Of a stretch of DNA of 11,268 nt, positions 1-6,422 are shown in pieces. The notes beneath the pieces were generated by a model that made no database searches, had not been told where the DNA came from, and worked only from the letters and a program-made list of their open reading frames with translations. Location: positions 1 through 11,268 of the forward strand of contig JAILOA010000329.1 in assembly GCA_024691065.1 (NCBI GenBank). The letters run 5' to 3'. The stretch is from Lachnospiraceae bacterium (GTDB taxonomy: Bacteria > Bacillota > Clostridia > Lachnospirales > Lachnospiraceae). How positions within the stretch are numbered: position 1 is the first letter of the stretch; each line of letters opens with the position of its first letter. The translations under genes were made by a program, and so were the position numbers.

Positions 1-574
1 CATCCTTTGGACACCGACCGGTTCGGAGCAGTTTGGAAACGGCCTTTCTGATGTGCTCTTTGGAAGCGTCAGTCCTTCGGGTAGACTCAATATGACCTGG
101 TATGCGTCGGATGATGATTTGCCGGAAATTACCGATTACCGCGTGAAGAGTGCGGGCAGAACCTATATGCATTTTAAGGGTGAGCCTACTTTCGAATTTG
201 GTTACGGACTTAGTTACACGACATTCGAGCTTGAGAACATAAAGAGAGAAGACGTTCAGGGCGTAAATGCATTGAAGAACGGATATAATTCTCCGGAATG
301 TATCGAAAACAGAAAGAAGTATTACGAGACCTGTGAAGACAAGATGATTAAGGTTACCGCGGATGTAATTAATACCGGTGACACTGAGTCCGATGTGGTT
401 ATAAAGGCTTATGCAAATGGAAAGCTTGCAGGCTTTACAAAGGAGAAGGCACTTACTGCCGGAGAGAGAAGAGAGATTCAGATTTTAATTGATATTGATG
501 ATGTCCGTAGCTACGATGAAGCAAGTAAGAAAATGGTTGCGGATCCTTCGCCGGAAATTAAGCTTGAAATTTAA
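1..574 (+). CDS. Glycoside hydrolase family 3 enzyme, C-terminal fragment (beta-xylosidase/beta-glucosidase type)
   Basis: The reading frame is open from base 2, so this is the 3' end of a gene that begins before the window. About 190 residues are visible. They start in the end of the GH3 C-terminal domain: a GSEQFGNGLSDVLFG segment, then SPSGRLNMTWY, which matches the family's 'ADVLFG..NPSGRLP.T' block. Next come RTYMHFKGEPTFEFGYGLSY and TTFE, corresponding to the 'RTYRYF.G.PLYPFGYGLSYT.F' signature that is especially typical of xylosidase-like GH3 members. The final ~80 residues form the fibronectin-III-like domain (ITADVINTGDTESD-like strand, GFTKEKALTAGERREI, closing at YDEASKKMV). GH3 enzymes release terminal sugars from beta-linked oligosaccharides using an Asp nucleophile, which lies upstream of the window, so activity and exact substrate cannot be judged here. 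No terminator is visible after the stop. The family call is firm; the substrate is inferred. Confidence 0.9.
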   Translation, partial: ILWTPTGSEQFGNGLSDVLFGSVSPSGRLNMTWYASDDDLPEITDYRVKSAGRTYMHFKGEPTFEFGYGLSYTTFELENIKREDVQGVNALKNGYNSPECIENRKKYYETCEDKMIKVTADVINTGDTESDVVIKAYANGKLAGFTKEKALTAGERREIQILIDIDDVRSYDEASKKMVADPSPEIKLEI

Positions 575-608
575 TTAATAGTTCATTCATAGTTTGTTCA
601 TATTTAGA

Positions 609-617
609 TGGTATAAT
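609..617 (+). promoter_or_regulatory. Extended -10 promoter for the HtrA-like gene
   Basis: TGGTATAAT matches the extended -10 consensus TGnTATAAT exactly and lies about 47 bases before the start codon at 664. No good -35 hexamer sits 16-18 bases upstream; the nearest candidates are TTCATT-like words in a short direct repeat (GTTCATTCATAGTTTGTTCAT). Extended -10 promoters commonly work without a strong -35. The site suggests the HtrA-like gene, and possibly tsaE behind it, is transcribed independently of the GH3 gene. Confidence 0.6.
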
Positions 618-663
618 TGAATATCTTAGGTTTAACTGAAAAACTGTTAAGCAGGTGATGTGA

Positions 664-1974
664 ATGAGTTATGGGAAAAAGAAAAAAAGTGCCCATCAAA
701 AAAATATAGAAAAGAAGAATGAAGCCGAGAAAAAGGAGTTTATCAAGGAGCAGATAAAGCCCGACAGGAATAAACTCACGATGAGAATATTAAAAAGAGT
801 AGTTACCACACTGCTCCTGGCTACATTTTTCGGTGTGGTAGCGGGTACGACCACATACATAGTTAATAGTGTTGTAAAGGTTAATCTTCCGATTGGTGAA
901 AGCGATGAAGCTAATTCAGGTGAAGAAATAAATATAGAAACTGTTACCGAGACGCCTATGGAAACTGTGGCTTCTGTATATGAGGAGATGCAGCCGGAAG
1001 AGATAGCTACTTTGGAGAATTATTCGAGTATCAAAAAGAAGCTTTCGGCGGTCGGTAATCGTTGCAACCATTATTTGGCTGCTGTTTATATCTCGGAACC
1101 TAAAAAGGATTGGTTTGACAGTGATATAGCTGATAAGAATTCATTGTATGGAATTGTTTTCAAGCATCAAAATGGAAAATATTACATTTTGGTCGGAGGC
1201 TGGCAGGATTCCAAGGATGAAATAAGTGTTAGTTTTATGGATTCCGAAAAGTATTCGGCGGAGTTGATTGCAGAGGACAAGGAACTTGAAGTTGCCATTT
1301 TATCGGTAAATGATGAGGATGTCGATGATAACGTGAGTAAGAATATCAAGACCGCTACATTTAATTCCAATTCAATTATTGATAAGGGGACTGTGGTTCT
1401 TGCTTTGGGAAATCCGAATGGTGTGCCTTATTCCGTTGAAAGCGGTGCGATTGTCAGTGATGAAGTAAATTGGGAGATTATCGACAGTGAAATGTCTCTT
1501 TATACGACTGACATATTATTTAACGAGTCTGCAAATGGCTTTGTTTCGGATGTTCGGGGCAATGTAATGGGACTTATTACAACAAAATATACCGATGCAA
1601 CCGGAAAGACAGGGCTTGCATTTATTTCATTGTGCGAATTGTTGGATTATATTGAGAAGTCTGCCGGTGGAATGGACTTTACCTATTTGGGTATAAGGGG
1701 AACCCGTGTTACGAAGGAGGCCAAGAAGTCTGAGGGAATCTCCGATGGTGTTTATGTAACATCCCTTGTACAGGGATCTCCGGCTTATGATAGTTCTCTT
1801 AGGGTTGCTGATGTTATTACTGCCATTGACGAGAAGGAGATAAGTGATGTTAGTGAGATTTCTACATTTCTCAGTAATCATAGTGATGGAGACGAGGTCA
1901 AACTTAGCATAGAGAGGCGAAATGGCAGCAAGATAAAGAAGGAAACCATAAAGATTGTGCTGGGAAGCCGGTAG
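664..1974 (+). CDS. Membrane-anchored HtrA/DegP-like protein with PDZ domain, probable pseudoprotease
   Basis: The 436-residue protein has a Lys-rich cytoplasmic N-terminus (1-45), one membrane segment (about 45-67), an acidic linker (80-115), a trypsin-like S1C domain (about 125-330) and a PDZ domain (about 338-434, with YLGIRG, GVYVTSLVQGSPA and ADVITAIDEKEI). This is the architecture of Gram-positive HtrA, which degrades misfolded exported proteins. The catalytic residues look lost. The 'ILTNNHVV' position reads ILVGGW (W180 where His is expected). The 'DLAVL' position reads EVAIL (E209 for Asp). The 'NPGNSGGPL' position reads NESANGFV (287-294) without a serine in place. LALGNPNG and RGNVMGLI, flanking the active site, are preserved, so the fold is recognisable. 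The start is supported by AGGTGA at 653-658; the preceding in-frame ATG at 658 is followed directly by TGA. It may be a substrate-binding scaffold or regulator. The gene is intact and codes throughout, arguing against a decaying pseudogene. Confidence 0.82.
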   Translation: MSYGKKKKSAHQKNIEKKNEAEKKEFIKEQIKPDRNKLTMRILKRVVTTLLLATFFGVVAGTTTYIVNSVVKVNLPIGESDEANSGEEINIETVTETPMETVASVYEEMQPEEIATLENYSSIKKKLSAVGNRCNHYLAAVYISEPKKDWFDSDIADKNSLYGIVFKHQNGKYYILVGGWQDSKDEISVSFMDSEKYSAELIAEDKELEVAILSVNDEDVDDNVSKNIKTATFNSNSIIDKGTVVLALGNPNGVPYSVESGAIVSDEVNWEIIDSEMSLYTTDILFNESANGFVSDVRGNVMGLITTKYTDATGKTGLAFISLCELLDYIEKSAGGMDFTYLGIRGTRVTKEAKKSEGISDGVYVTSLVQGSPAYDSSLRVADVITAIDEKEISDVSEISTFLSNHSDGDEVKLSIERRNGSKIKKETIKIVLGSR

Positions 1975-2100
1975 CAGGTAGATTGTTGATTGTTTTAAAT
2001 GTGTGCCGGGAGAGGAAGCGTGCCGGTCAGAGGTAATGCTATTCGGGCGAAAGTAATGATGTCCGGGGCGAAAGTTTAGTTGTTAGAAAAGGTAAAAAAA

Positions 2101-2550
2101 GTGAGCAGGAAAGAATACGAAAGTTATAGTGAAGAAGATACCTTCGATATAGCCTTTGAGCTTTCAAAGACTGTGTCGAAGGGTACAATTATAACCTTGA
2201 ACGGGGATCTCGGAACGGGAAAAACCGTGTTTACAAAAGGATTTGGCGCAGGGCTGGGGATAGATGATGTTATCAACAGCCCTACTTTTACGATTATGAA
2301 AATTTATGAGTCCGGCAGGATGCCTTTGTATCATTTTGATGTTTATCGTATCGAGGATATCGGTGAGATGGACGAAATCGGATATGAGGATTATTTTTTC
2401 GGTGAGGGTGTGTGCCTTGTGGAATGGGCGGAGAATATACCGGAGCTTATTCCGAAGGATGCGATTAAGGTGAGCATTGAGAAGGATCCGGAATTTGGGT
2501 TTGAATTCAGAAGGATTGTAGTGGAGAGTGTGAATGAATTGATTAAATGA
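2101..2550 (+). CDS. tsaE: tRNA t6A biosynthesis ATPase TsaE
   Basis: TsaE is the small P-loop ATPase that drives turnover of the TsaB-TsaD complex making N6-threonylcarbamoyladenosine at position 37 of tRNAs reading ANN codons. Family hallmarks, numbered from the GTG at 2101: Walker A GDLGTGKT (35-42), SPTFTIMKIY (60-69), HFDVYRI (78-84) and VEWAENI (107-113). I prefer the GTG start because AAAAGG at 2087-2092 sits eight bases before it and the resulting 149 residues fit the family's usual ~150. A TTG at 2080 in the same frame, just after an in-frame stop, would add seven residues but has a poor ribosome binding site. The gene follows the HtrA-like gene by about 125 bases with no terminator, so co-transcription is plausible. 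tsaB follows after a long gap. The product is certain, the start less so. Confidence 0.95.
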   Translation: MSRKEYESYSEEDTFDIAFELSKTVSKGTIITLNGDLGTGKTVFTKGFGAGLGIDDVINSPTFTIMKIYESGRMPLYHFDVYRIEDIGEMDEIGYEDYFFGEGVCLVEWAENIPELIPKDAIKVSIEKDPEFGFEFRRIVVESVNELIK

Positions 2551-2559
2551 TTATAAAAT

Positions 2560-2751
2560 GTCTCGCATTCGCAAATAATGCTTTCTCGACACGCTCCCGC
2601 TCGGTTTGGGTGCCCCTAGTGGACCGCAAAAGTGATTGGAAAATCACTTTTACTCGCTAAGCTCTCACTTCGTCACATAAATGTGACTCGTGAATCGCTA
2701 AGCGCCAAGACCCAAAACGGTCTCGAAATGCATTTATGCGAATTGCTCGAC
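2560..2751. repeat. Foldback element with imperfect terminal inverted repeats (MITE-like or structured RNA)
   Basis: The gap between tsaE and tsaB holds a ~190-base segment that can fold on itself almost end to end. The left end (2560-2590) and the reverse complement of the right end (2720-2751) match at most positions (GTCTCGCATTCGCA... against GTCGAGCAATTCGCA...). Inside this, CGGTTTGGGT (2602-2611) pairs with ACCCAAAACG (2710-2719) with one mismatch. Two hairpins lie at the centre: a perfect 10-bp stem AAAAGTGATT/AATCACTTTT with a GGAA (GNRA-type) tetraloop at 2628-2651, and GTCACAT/ATGTGAC at 2672-2687. CGCTAAGC occurs twice as a direct word (from 2655 and from 2696). There is no ORF of note and no transposase. 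It could be a miniature transposable element, a dispersed intergenic repeat or a structured RNA; copy number in the genome would decide. Confidence 0.6.
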
Positions 2752-2854
2752 TTGTAGATTGTTAGATATTGTGATTTAATCAATGTATTCACTGTGGAGT
2801 AGTGATATGATTTGAGGGTTTGAGAGTATTATTGCTTCCGGGTTTAAGGCAAAG

Positions 2855-2884
2855 TTGTAAAAATTAGAAAGTATATATTATAAT
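2855..2884 (+). promoter_or_regulatory. Sigma-A-type promoter for tsaB-rimI-rnz
   Basis: A perfect -10 hexamer TATAAT (2879-2884) is preceded, with 18 bases between, by TTGTAA (2855-2860; four of six matches to TTGACA). It lies some 33 bases before the preferred tsaB start at 2918, which would give a short leader. It implies that tsaB-rimI-rnz can be transcribed independently of tsaE, with the foldback element lying between the two units. Confidence 0.6.
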
Positions 2885-2917
2885 TGATACATTATGTAAA
2901 GAATGAAGGGAAGAGGA

Positions 2918-3646
2918 ATGATTATACTGGGAATAGATTCGTCGGGGACGACAGCGAGTGCGGCAGTTTTATGTGATGGGAAGGTTTGTTCGGATATTAG
3001 TTCGGACACTACATTTACGCATAGCAAGACGTTACTTCCGATGGTGGATATGGCTATTAAGGCCGCAAATATTGATAAAAAGGACATTGATTTGATTGCA
3101 ATTTCGAAGGGGCCGGGTTCTTTTACCGGGCTTAGAATCGGGGCCGGTGTGGCTAAGGGACTTGCGATTGCACTGAAGAAGGATATTGTGCCGGTGCCTA
3201 CATTGGAGGTGCTTGCGAATAGAATTCCGTTTGCGAACGGAATTGTTTGTCCTATTATGAATGCCAGAAGAAATCAGGTGTATACGGCAGCGTACGAGCC
3301 TGATTTTCAAAATTTTGGAGATAGCAGGTATACCAATATGAAGATGGTTTTACCGATGGAGGCTATGGGGATTGAGGAGTTGTTTGAAAAACTTCTTCCT
3401 CTCGGTAAGCCTGTAGTATTTACCGGTGACGGGGTGCAGGAGTTTGAAACTGCAATTCGCGAAGGTTATAAGGGCGAATATGCATTTGCGCCGGCATATA
3501 TGGTAAAGCAATCTGCAGCGGTAGTAGCGGTTTTGGGAGAAAAATATAGCAATGAAGGAATGGCGGTTTCGCCGGAGAATTTTGATCTCCTGTATTTACG
3601 TAAAAGTCAGGCAGAAAGGGAGAAGGAAGCTAAAGGTGCCTTATGA
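2918..3646 (+). CDS. tsaB: tRNA t6A biosynthesis protein TsaB
   Basis: TsaB is the non-catalytic partner that dimerises with TsaD in the bacterial t6A machinery; both share the ASKHA-type fold. Numbered from ATG 2918, the N-terminus MIILGIDSSGTTASAAV matches the family's 'ILAIDTS..' phosphate-loop strand. SKGPGSFTGLRIGAGVAKGL (63-82) is the diagnostic GPGSFTGLR block, and CPIMNARRNQVYTA (111-124) matches the '.DARR.EVY.' segment. The 242-residue length is normal. ATG 2918 is preferred because AAGGG (2906-2910) lies seven bases upstream and translation begins directly at the conserved strand; an in-frame ATG at 2903 would add five residues with a poor binding site. The stop overlaps the rimI start by four bases (ATGA), the usual sign of translational coupling. 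Confidence 0.95.
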   Translation: MIILGIDSSGTTASAAVLCDGKVCSDISSDTTFTHSKTLLPMVDMAIKAANIDKKDIDLIAISKGPGSFTGLRIGAGVAKGLAIALKKDIVPVPTLEVLANRIPFANGIVCPIMNARRNQVYTAAYEPDFQNFGDSRYTNMKMVLPMEAMGIEELFEKLLPLGKPVVFTGDGVQEFETAIREGYKGEYAFAPAYMVKQSAAVVAVLGEKYSNEGMAVSPENFDLLYLRKSQAEREKEAKGAL

Positions 3647-4083
3647 TAGTTCGTTACATGACATCGGATGATATTGAGCAGGTGTATAATATTGCGAAAT
3701 TATCCTTTCCCGATAAATGTAAGTATAAAGACTTTGAAAAAGCTTTGACTTTGAGTTATAATATATGTTTGGTGGCTGAAGCAGAGGAGCAGGTTATCGG
3801 TTTTTGCTTATGCAGCCAGCTTTTTGAGACTGCGGATTTAAATATGATTGCGGTCAGTGAAGCCAATCGGAAAAATAAGGTTGGCGAAAAAATAATGATT
3901 AGATTGTTGGAATTGTTGGAAGAGAGAGAGGCTGAGCACATTCTTCTGGAGGTTAGAGAGAGCAATGTTGCTGCTATCGGCTTGTACCGGAAGCGTGGGT
4001 TTCTGCCTATCAGTACCAGAAAGGAATATTATACCAATCCTGTTGAGGATGCGGTTATAATGGAAAAAATAATATATGCTTGA
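3643..4083 (+). CDS. rimI: GNAT-family N-acetyltransferase RimI (ribosomal protein S18 / alpha-amino acetyltransferase)
   Basis: RimI transfers acetyl from acetyl-CoA to the N-terminal amine of ribosomal protein S18 and some other proteins. The 146-residue length is standard. The C-terminal half carries the RimI signature LLEVRESNVAAIGLYRKRGF (101-120), followed by RKEYY and PVEDAVIM (133-140). E103 and Y115 fall where the catalytic pair of E. coli RimI is found. One deviation: the acetyl-CoA pyrophosphate loop, usually RxxGxG, reads RKNKVG (76-81), with Lys where the first Gly normally sits. The gene overlaps tsaB by four bases and rnz by eight, so it lies in a tightly coupled operon. tsaE-tsaB-rimI-tsaD clustering is common in Firmicutes and supports the assignment over a generic GNAT. 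Confidence 0.9.
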   Translation: MIVRYMTSDDIEQVYNIAKLSFPDKCKYKDFEKALTLSYNICLVAEAEEQVIGFCLCSQLFETADLNMIAVSEANRKNKVGEKIMIRLLELLEEREAEHILLEVRESNVAAIGLYRKRGFLPISTRKEYYTNPVEDAVIMEKIIYA

Positions 4084-4987
4084 TGTTTGTTTACTTGGAA
4101 CAGGTGGAATGATGCCTCTTCCCGGAAGAGCTCTTACGTCGCTTATGACGAGGTTTAACGGAAGTTCGCTTCTTATAGATTGCGGGGAAGGAACCCAGGT
4201 CACTGTTCGTGAAAAGGGTTGGAGTATGCATGATGTGGATGCTATGCTTTTTACTCATTATCACGGTGATCATATAAGCGGTCTGCCTGGTATCCTTTTA
4301 TCTATGGCTAATTCGGACAGGACCGAGCCGGTTAAGCTTTACGGTCCGCCGGGACTTAGAAGGGTTGTGAATGCGCTTTGCATAATTGCGCCGGGGCTGC
4401 CGTTCGAGTTGGAATTTAATGAGTTTAATGATGTCGAAGAATACATTTCCTTGAATGGATATGAAATTACGGCCTTTAAGGTTAATCACAATGTTACCTG
4501 CTACGGATATACTATTTATATCCCGAGGGCGGGTAAGTTTGATCCTGAGAAGGCTAAGAATAATAATGTACCGATGAAGGCTTGGAACAGGCTTCAGAAG
4601 GGCGATAATGTCGAGATGGACGGTGTTATATATACGCCTGATATGATTCTCGGTCCTAAGAGAAAGGGTCTTAAGGTTACTTATACGACCGATACCCGGC
4701 CTACTGAGGGGATTGTGGAGCATGCAAAGGGCTCGGATCTTTTTATTTGCGAGGGAATGTATGCGGATCCCGAGAAGAGGGCGGATGCCATTAAGAAGAA
4801 GCATATGACTATGCAGGAGGCAGCTGAGATGGCTGCGAGAGCGGATGTCGGAGAGTTGTGGTATACGCATTATTCGCCGTCACTTGTGAATCCGGCTCGT
4901 AACATTAAGGAAATGAAGGAAATATTCCCGAGGGCGGTTGCAGCTAAGGACAGAAGAACCGTGGAGCTTATGTTTGAAGAGGATTAA
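4076..4987 (+). CDS. rnz: Ribonuclease Z (tRNA 3' endonuclease)
   Basis: RNase Z cuts the 3' trailer from tRNA precursors, mainly those lacking an encoded CCA. The 303-residue protein is a metallo-beta-lactamase: THYHGDHISGL (60-70) supplies the HxHxDH zinc motif (H61, H63, D65, H66), with further ligands likely at H138 (FKVNHNV), D206 (YTTDTRP) and H265 (YTHYSP). Features that separate RNase Z from other members of the superfamily are the N-terminal LLGTGGMMPLPGRALTSL, SLLIDCGEGTQ (31-41), the flexible-arm segment GKFDPEKAKNNNVP (153-166) and KKHMTMQEAAEMA (241-253). The start codon lies inside the 3' end of rimI (eight-base overlap), pointing to coupled translation. Placement inside a t6A cluster groups two steps of tRNA maturation. 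Both tRNA genes at the right of the window lack CCA, so they are natural substrates. Confidence 0.95.
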   Translation: MLDVCLLGTGGMMPLPGRALTSLMTRFNGSSLLIDCGEGTQVTVREKGWSMHDVDAMLFTHYHGDHISGLPGILLSMANSDRTEPVKLYGPPGLRRVVNALCIIAPGLPFELEFNEFNDVEEYISLNGYEITAFKVNHNVTCYGYTIYIPRAGKFDPEKAKNNNVPMKAWNRLQKGDNVEMDGVIYTPDMILGPKRKGLKVTYTTDTRPTEGIVEHAKGSDLFICEGMYADPEKRADAIKKKHMTMQEAAEMAARADVGELWYTHYSPSLVNPARNIKEMKEIFPRAVAAKDRRTVELMFEED

Positions 4988-4997
4988 ACGGGCGCGG

Positions 4998-5133
4998 TGC
5001 AATTATTTGCGAATAAGATAGTTAAAAATCGGGCGGACTGATTTACAGACAGGTGTTTTGGAATATGCAATTATTTGCGAATAGGATAGTTAAAAATCGG
5101 GCAGCTTGATTTATGTGCAGGTTTTAATAAAGT
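4998..5133 (+). repeat. Two-copy 68-bp tandem direct repeat between rnz and tsaD
   Basis: Copy 1 (4998-5065) and copy 2 (5066-5133) abut with a period of 68. The first 37 bases, beginning TGCAATTATTTGCGAATA, differ at one position. Similarity then fades but TGATTTA and CAGGT stay in register (near 5039-5054 and 5107-5122). It fills most of the 170-base gap. The word ATTATTTGCGAAT within each copy also occurs, inverted, at the left end of the foldback element after tsaE. No promoter or terminator could be assigned with confidence in this gap. Confidence 0.85.
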
Positions 5134-5157
5134 CCGAATATAGAAAAAGGCAAAATT

Positions 5158-6186
5158 ATGGATAAAGATATACTTATATTAGGAATCGAGAGCTCCTGCG
5201 ATGAGACCGCGGCGGCCGTTGTTAAGAATGGTCATGAGGTTTTATCAAATGTAATATATTCCCAGATTGATATTCATACGGAATATGGCGGAGTGGTTCC
5301 GGAGATTGCTTCCAGGAAGCATATTGAGAAGATAGACAGGGTTATTCTGAAGGCTATAAAGGATGCGGGTGTTACGAAGGATGATATAGATGCAGTGGCC
5401 GTAACATACGGGCCGGGGCTTGTCGGACCTCTTTTGGTAGGTGTAAGTGCGGCAAAGGCTTATGCTTATGGACTTGACAAACCGCTTGTCGGCGTGCATC
5501 ATATAGAAGGTCATATTGCAGCAAATTATATAGAGCATCCTGATTTGAAACCTCCTTATCTTTGTTTGGTGGTTTCAGGTGGTCATACGCATTTAGTCAG
5601 GGTTAAGGATTATGATGATTTTGAAATCCTGGGATTTACGCAGGATGATGCGGCCGGCGAGGCATTTGACAAGGTTGCTCGTGCAATCGGACTCGGTTAT
5701 CCGGGTGGCCCTAAGATTGATAAGGTTTCCAAGCAGGGAAATCCTGAAGCTATTGATTTTCCGCGTGCAAAGGTGGGTAATTCAAAGTATGATTTTTCAT
5801 TTAGCGGTGTAAAATCGGCAGTTTTAAATTATCTGAATGCAGCGAAAATGAAGGGCGAAGAGATTGTTTGCGAGGATGTTGCAGCCTCATTTCAGCAGGC
5901 TGTTGTGGATGTTTTGGTGGATCACGCGATTAGCTGTGCCTGTGATTTGGGAGAGAACATGATTGCTATTGCAGGAGGCGTTGCCAGCAACAGTTCACTG
6001 CGCGCTACATTTATGGAAGAAGGAAAAAAGCGGGGCATCGAGATAGTTTATCCGTCACCGATTTTCTGTACTGATAATGCTGCAATGATAGCTTGCCAGG
6101 GCTACCACGAATTCGTAAGAGGCAGAAGGGCGGGCCTTGATTTAAATGCAGTGCCTGCATTAAAGATAGGCGAAAGAGCTTATTAG
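5158..6186 (+). CDS. tsaD: tRNA N6-adenosine threonylcarbamoyltransferase TsaD
   Basis: TsaD is the catalytic subunit that transfers threonylcarbamoyl from threonylcarbamoyl-AMP to A37 of ANN-decoding tRNAs. The 342-residue length is typical. Visible landmarks: ILGIESSCDETAAAVV (7-22), YGGVVPEIASRKH (43-55), AVTYGPGLVGPLLVG (81-95), the iron-binding HxxxH in VHHIEGHIAANY (H115 and H119), VVSGGHTHL (138-146), DDAAGEAFDKVAR (163-175), GYPGGP (180-185), FSFSGVKSAV (213-222), IAGGVASNS (271-279) and FCTDNAAMIA with D306 as a further metal ligand. The start is supported by AAGG at 5147-5150, seven bases before ATG. The last codons and stop lie inside the first copy of an 81-bp tandem repeat. TsaC/Sua5, which makes the substrate, is not encoded in this window. 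Confidence 0.97.
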   Translation: MDKDILILGIESSCDETAAAVVKNGHEVLSNVIYSQIDIHTEYGGVVPEIASRKHIEKIDRVILKAIKDAGVTKDDIDAVAVTYGPGLVGPLLVGVSAAKAYAYGLDKPLVGVHHIEGHIAANYIEHPDLKPPYLCLVVSGGHTHLVRVKDYDDFEILGFTQDDAAGEAFDKVARAIGLGYPGGPKIDKVSKQGNPEAIDFPRAKVGNSKYDFSFSGVKSAVLNYLNAAKMKGEEIVCEDVAASFQQAVVDVLVDHAISCACDLGENMIAIAGGVASNSSLRATFMEEGKKRGIEIVYPSPIFCTDNAAMIACQGYHEFVRGRRAGLDLNAVPALKIGERAY

Positions 6187-6372
6187 CAAAAGTCTTACCG
6201 ACCAAAGGCAAATTTGCGGCTCGGATAAGGATGTGAATCGAGATAGAAAGGTAAAAGAGCTTATTAGCAAAAGTCTTACCGGCAAAAGGCAAATTTGCGG
6301 CTCGGATAAAGATGTGAAGCGCGATAGAAAGGTAAAAGAGCTTGCCGGCTAAAAAGCTTACCGATCAAAAAG
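6173..6372 (+). repeat. 81-bp tandem repeat (two copies plus a degenerate third) overlapping the tsaD stop
   Basis: Copies run 6173-6253 and 6254-6334 with about five differences; a shorter, decayed third copy runs from 6335 to roughly 6372 (AAAGAGCTT... CTTACCGAT.CAAAA). The period is exactly 81. Each full copy begins AAAGAGCTTATTAG, so the unit includes the last codons and stop of tsaD, and contains the perfect palindrome GCAAATTTGC. The array fills nearly all of the 236-base gap before the exonuclease gene. The simplest reading is tandem duplication of the tsaD 3' end with its trailer. Confidence 0.9.
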
Positions 6373-6422
6373 TATATTAGGGGTATTTAAGATGGAGAAT
6401 GTTACAGGAAAGAAGGTTTTAT

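Noticed and set aside
658..663. ATG-TGA minimal ORF just before the HtrA-like gene
   Set aside because: A start directly followed by a stop within the ribosome binding region is likely incidental; translation from 664 is well supported.
2080..2100. TTG start for tsaE
   Set aside because: It follows directly on an in-frame TAG and lacks a good ribosome binding site. The GTG at 2101 has AAAAGG at proper spacing and gives the usual length.
4298..4870. Long minus-strand ORF (190 codons) antisense to rnz
   Set aside because: Arg/Ile/Leu-rich shadow frame opposite a fully conserved RNase Z gene, with no recognisable domain.
6011..6292. Minus-strand ORF of 93 codons over the end of tsaD and the 81-bp repeat
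   Set aside because: It is antisense to the conserved 3' part of tsaD. Its apparent internal repeat (GKTFANKLF twice) is only the 81-bp DNA repeat, whose period is a multiple of three.
6173..6372. CRISPR array
   Set aside because: There are only two to three contiguous 81-bp copies without unique spacers and no cas genes; it is a plain tandem repeat. The 68-, 73- and 19-bp repeats fail for the same reason.
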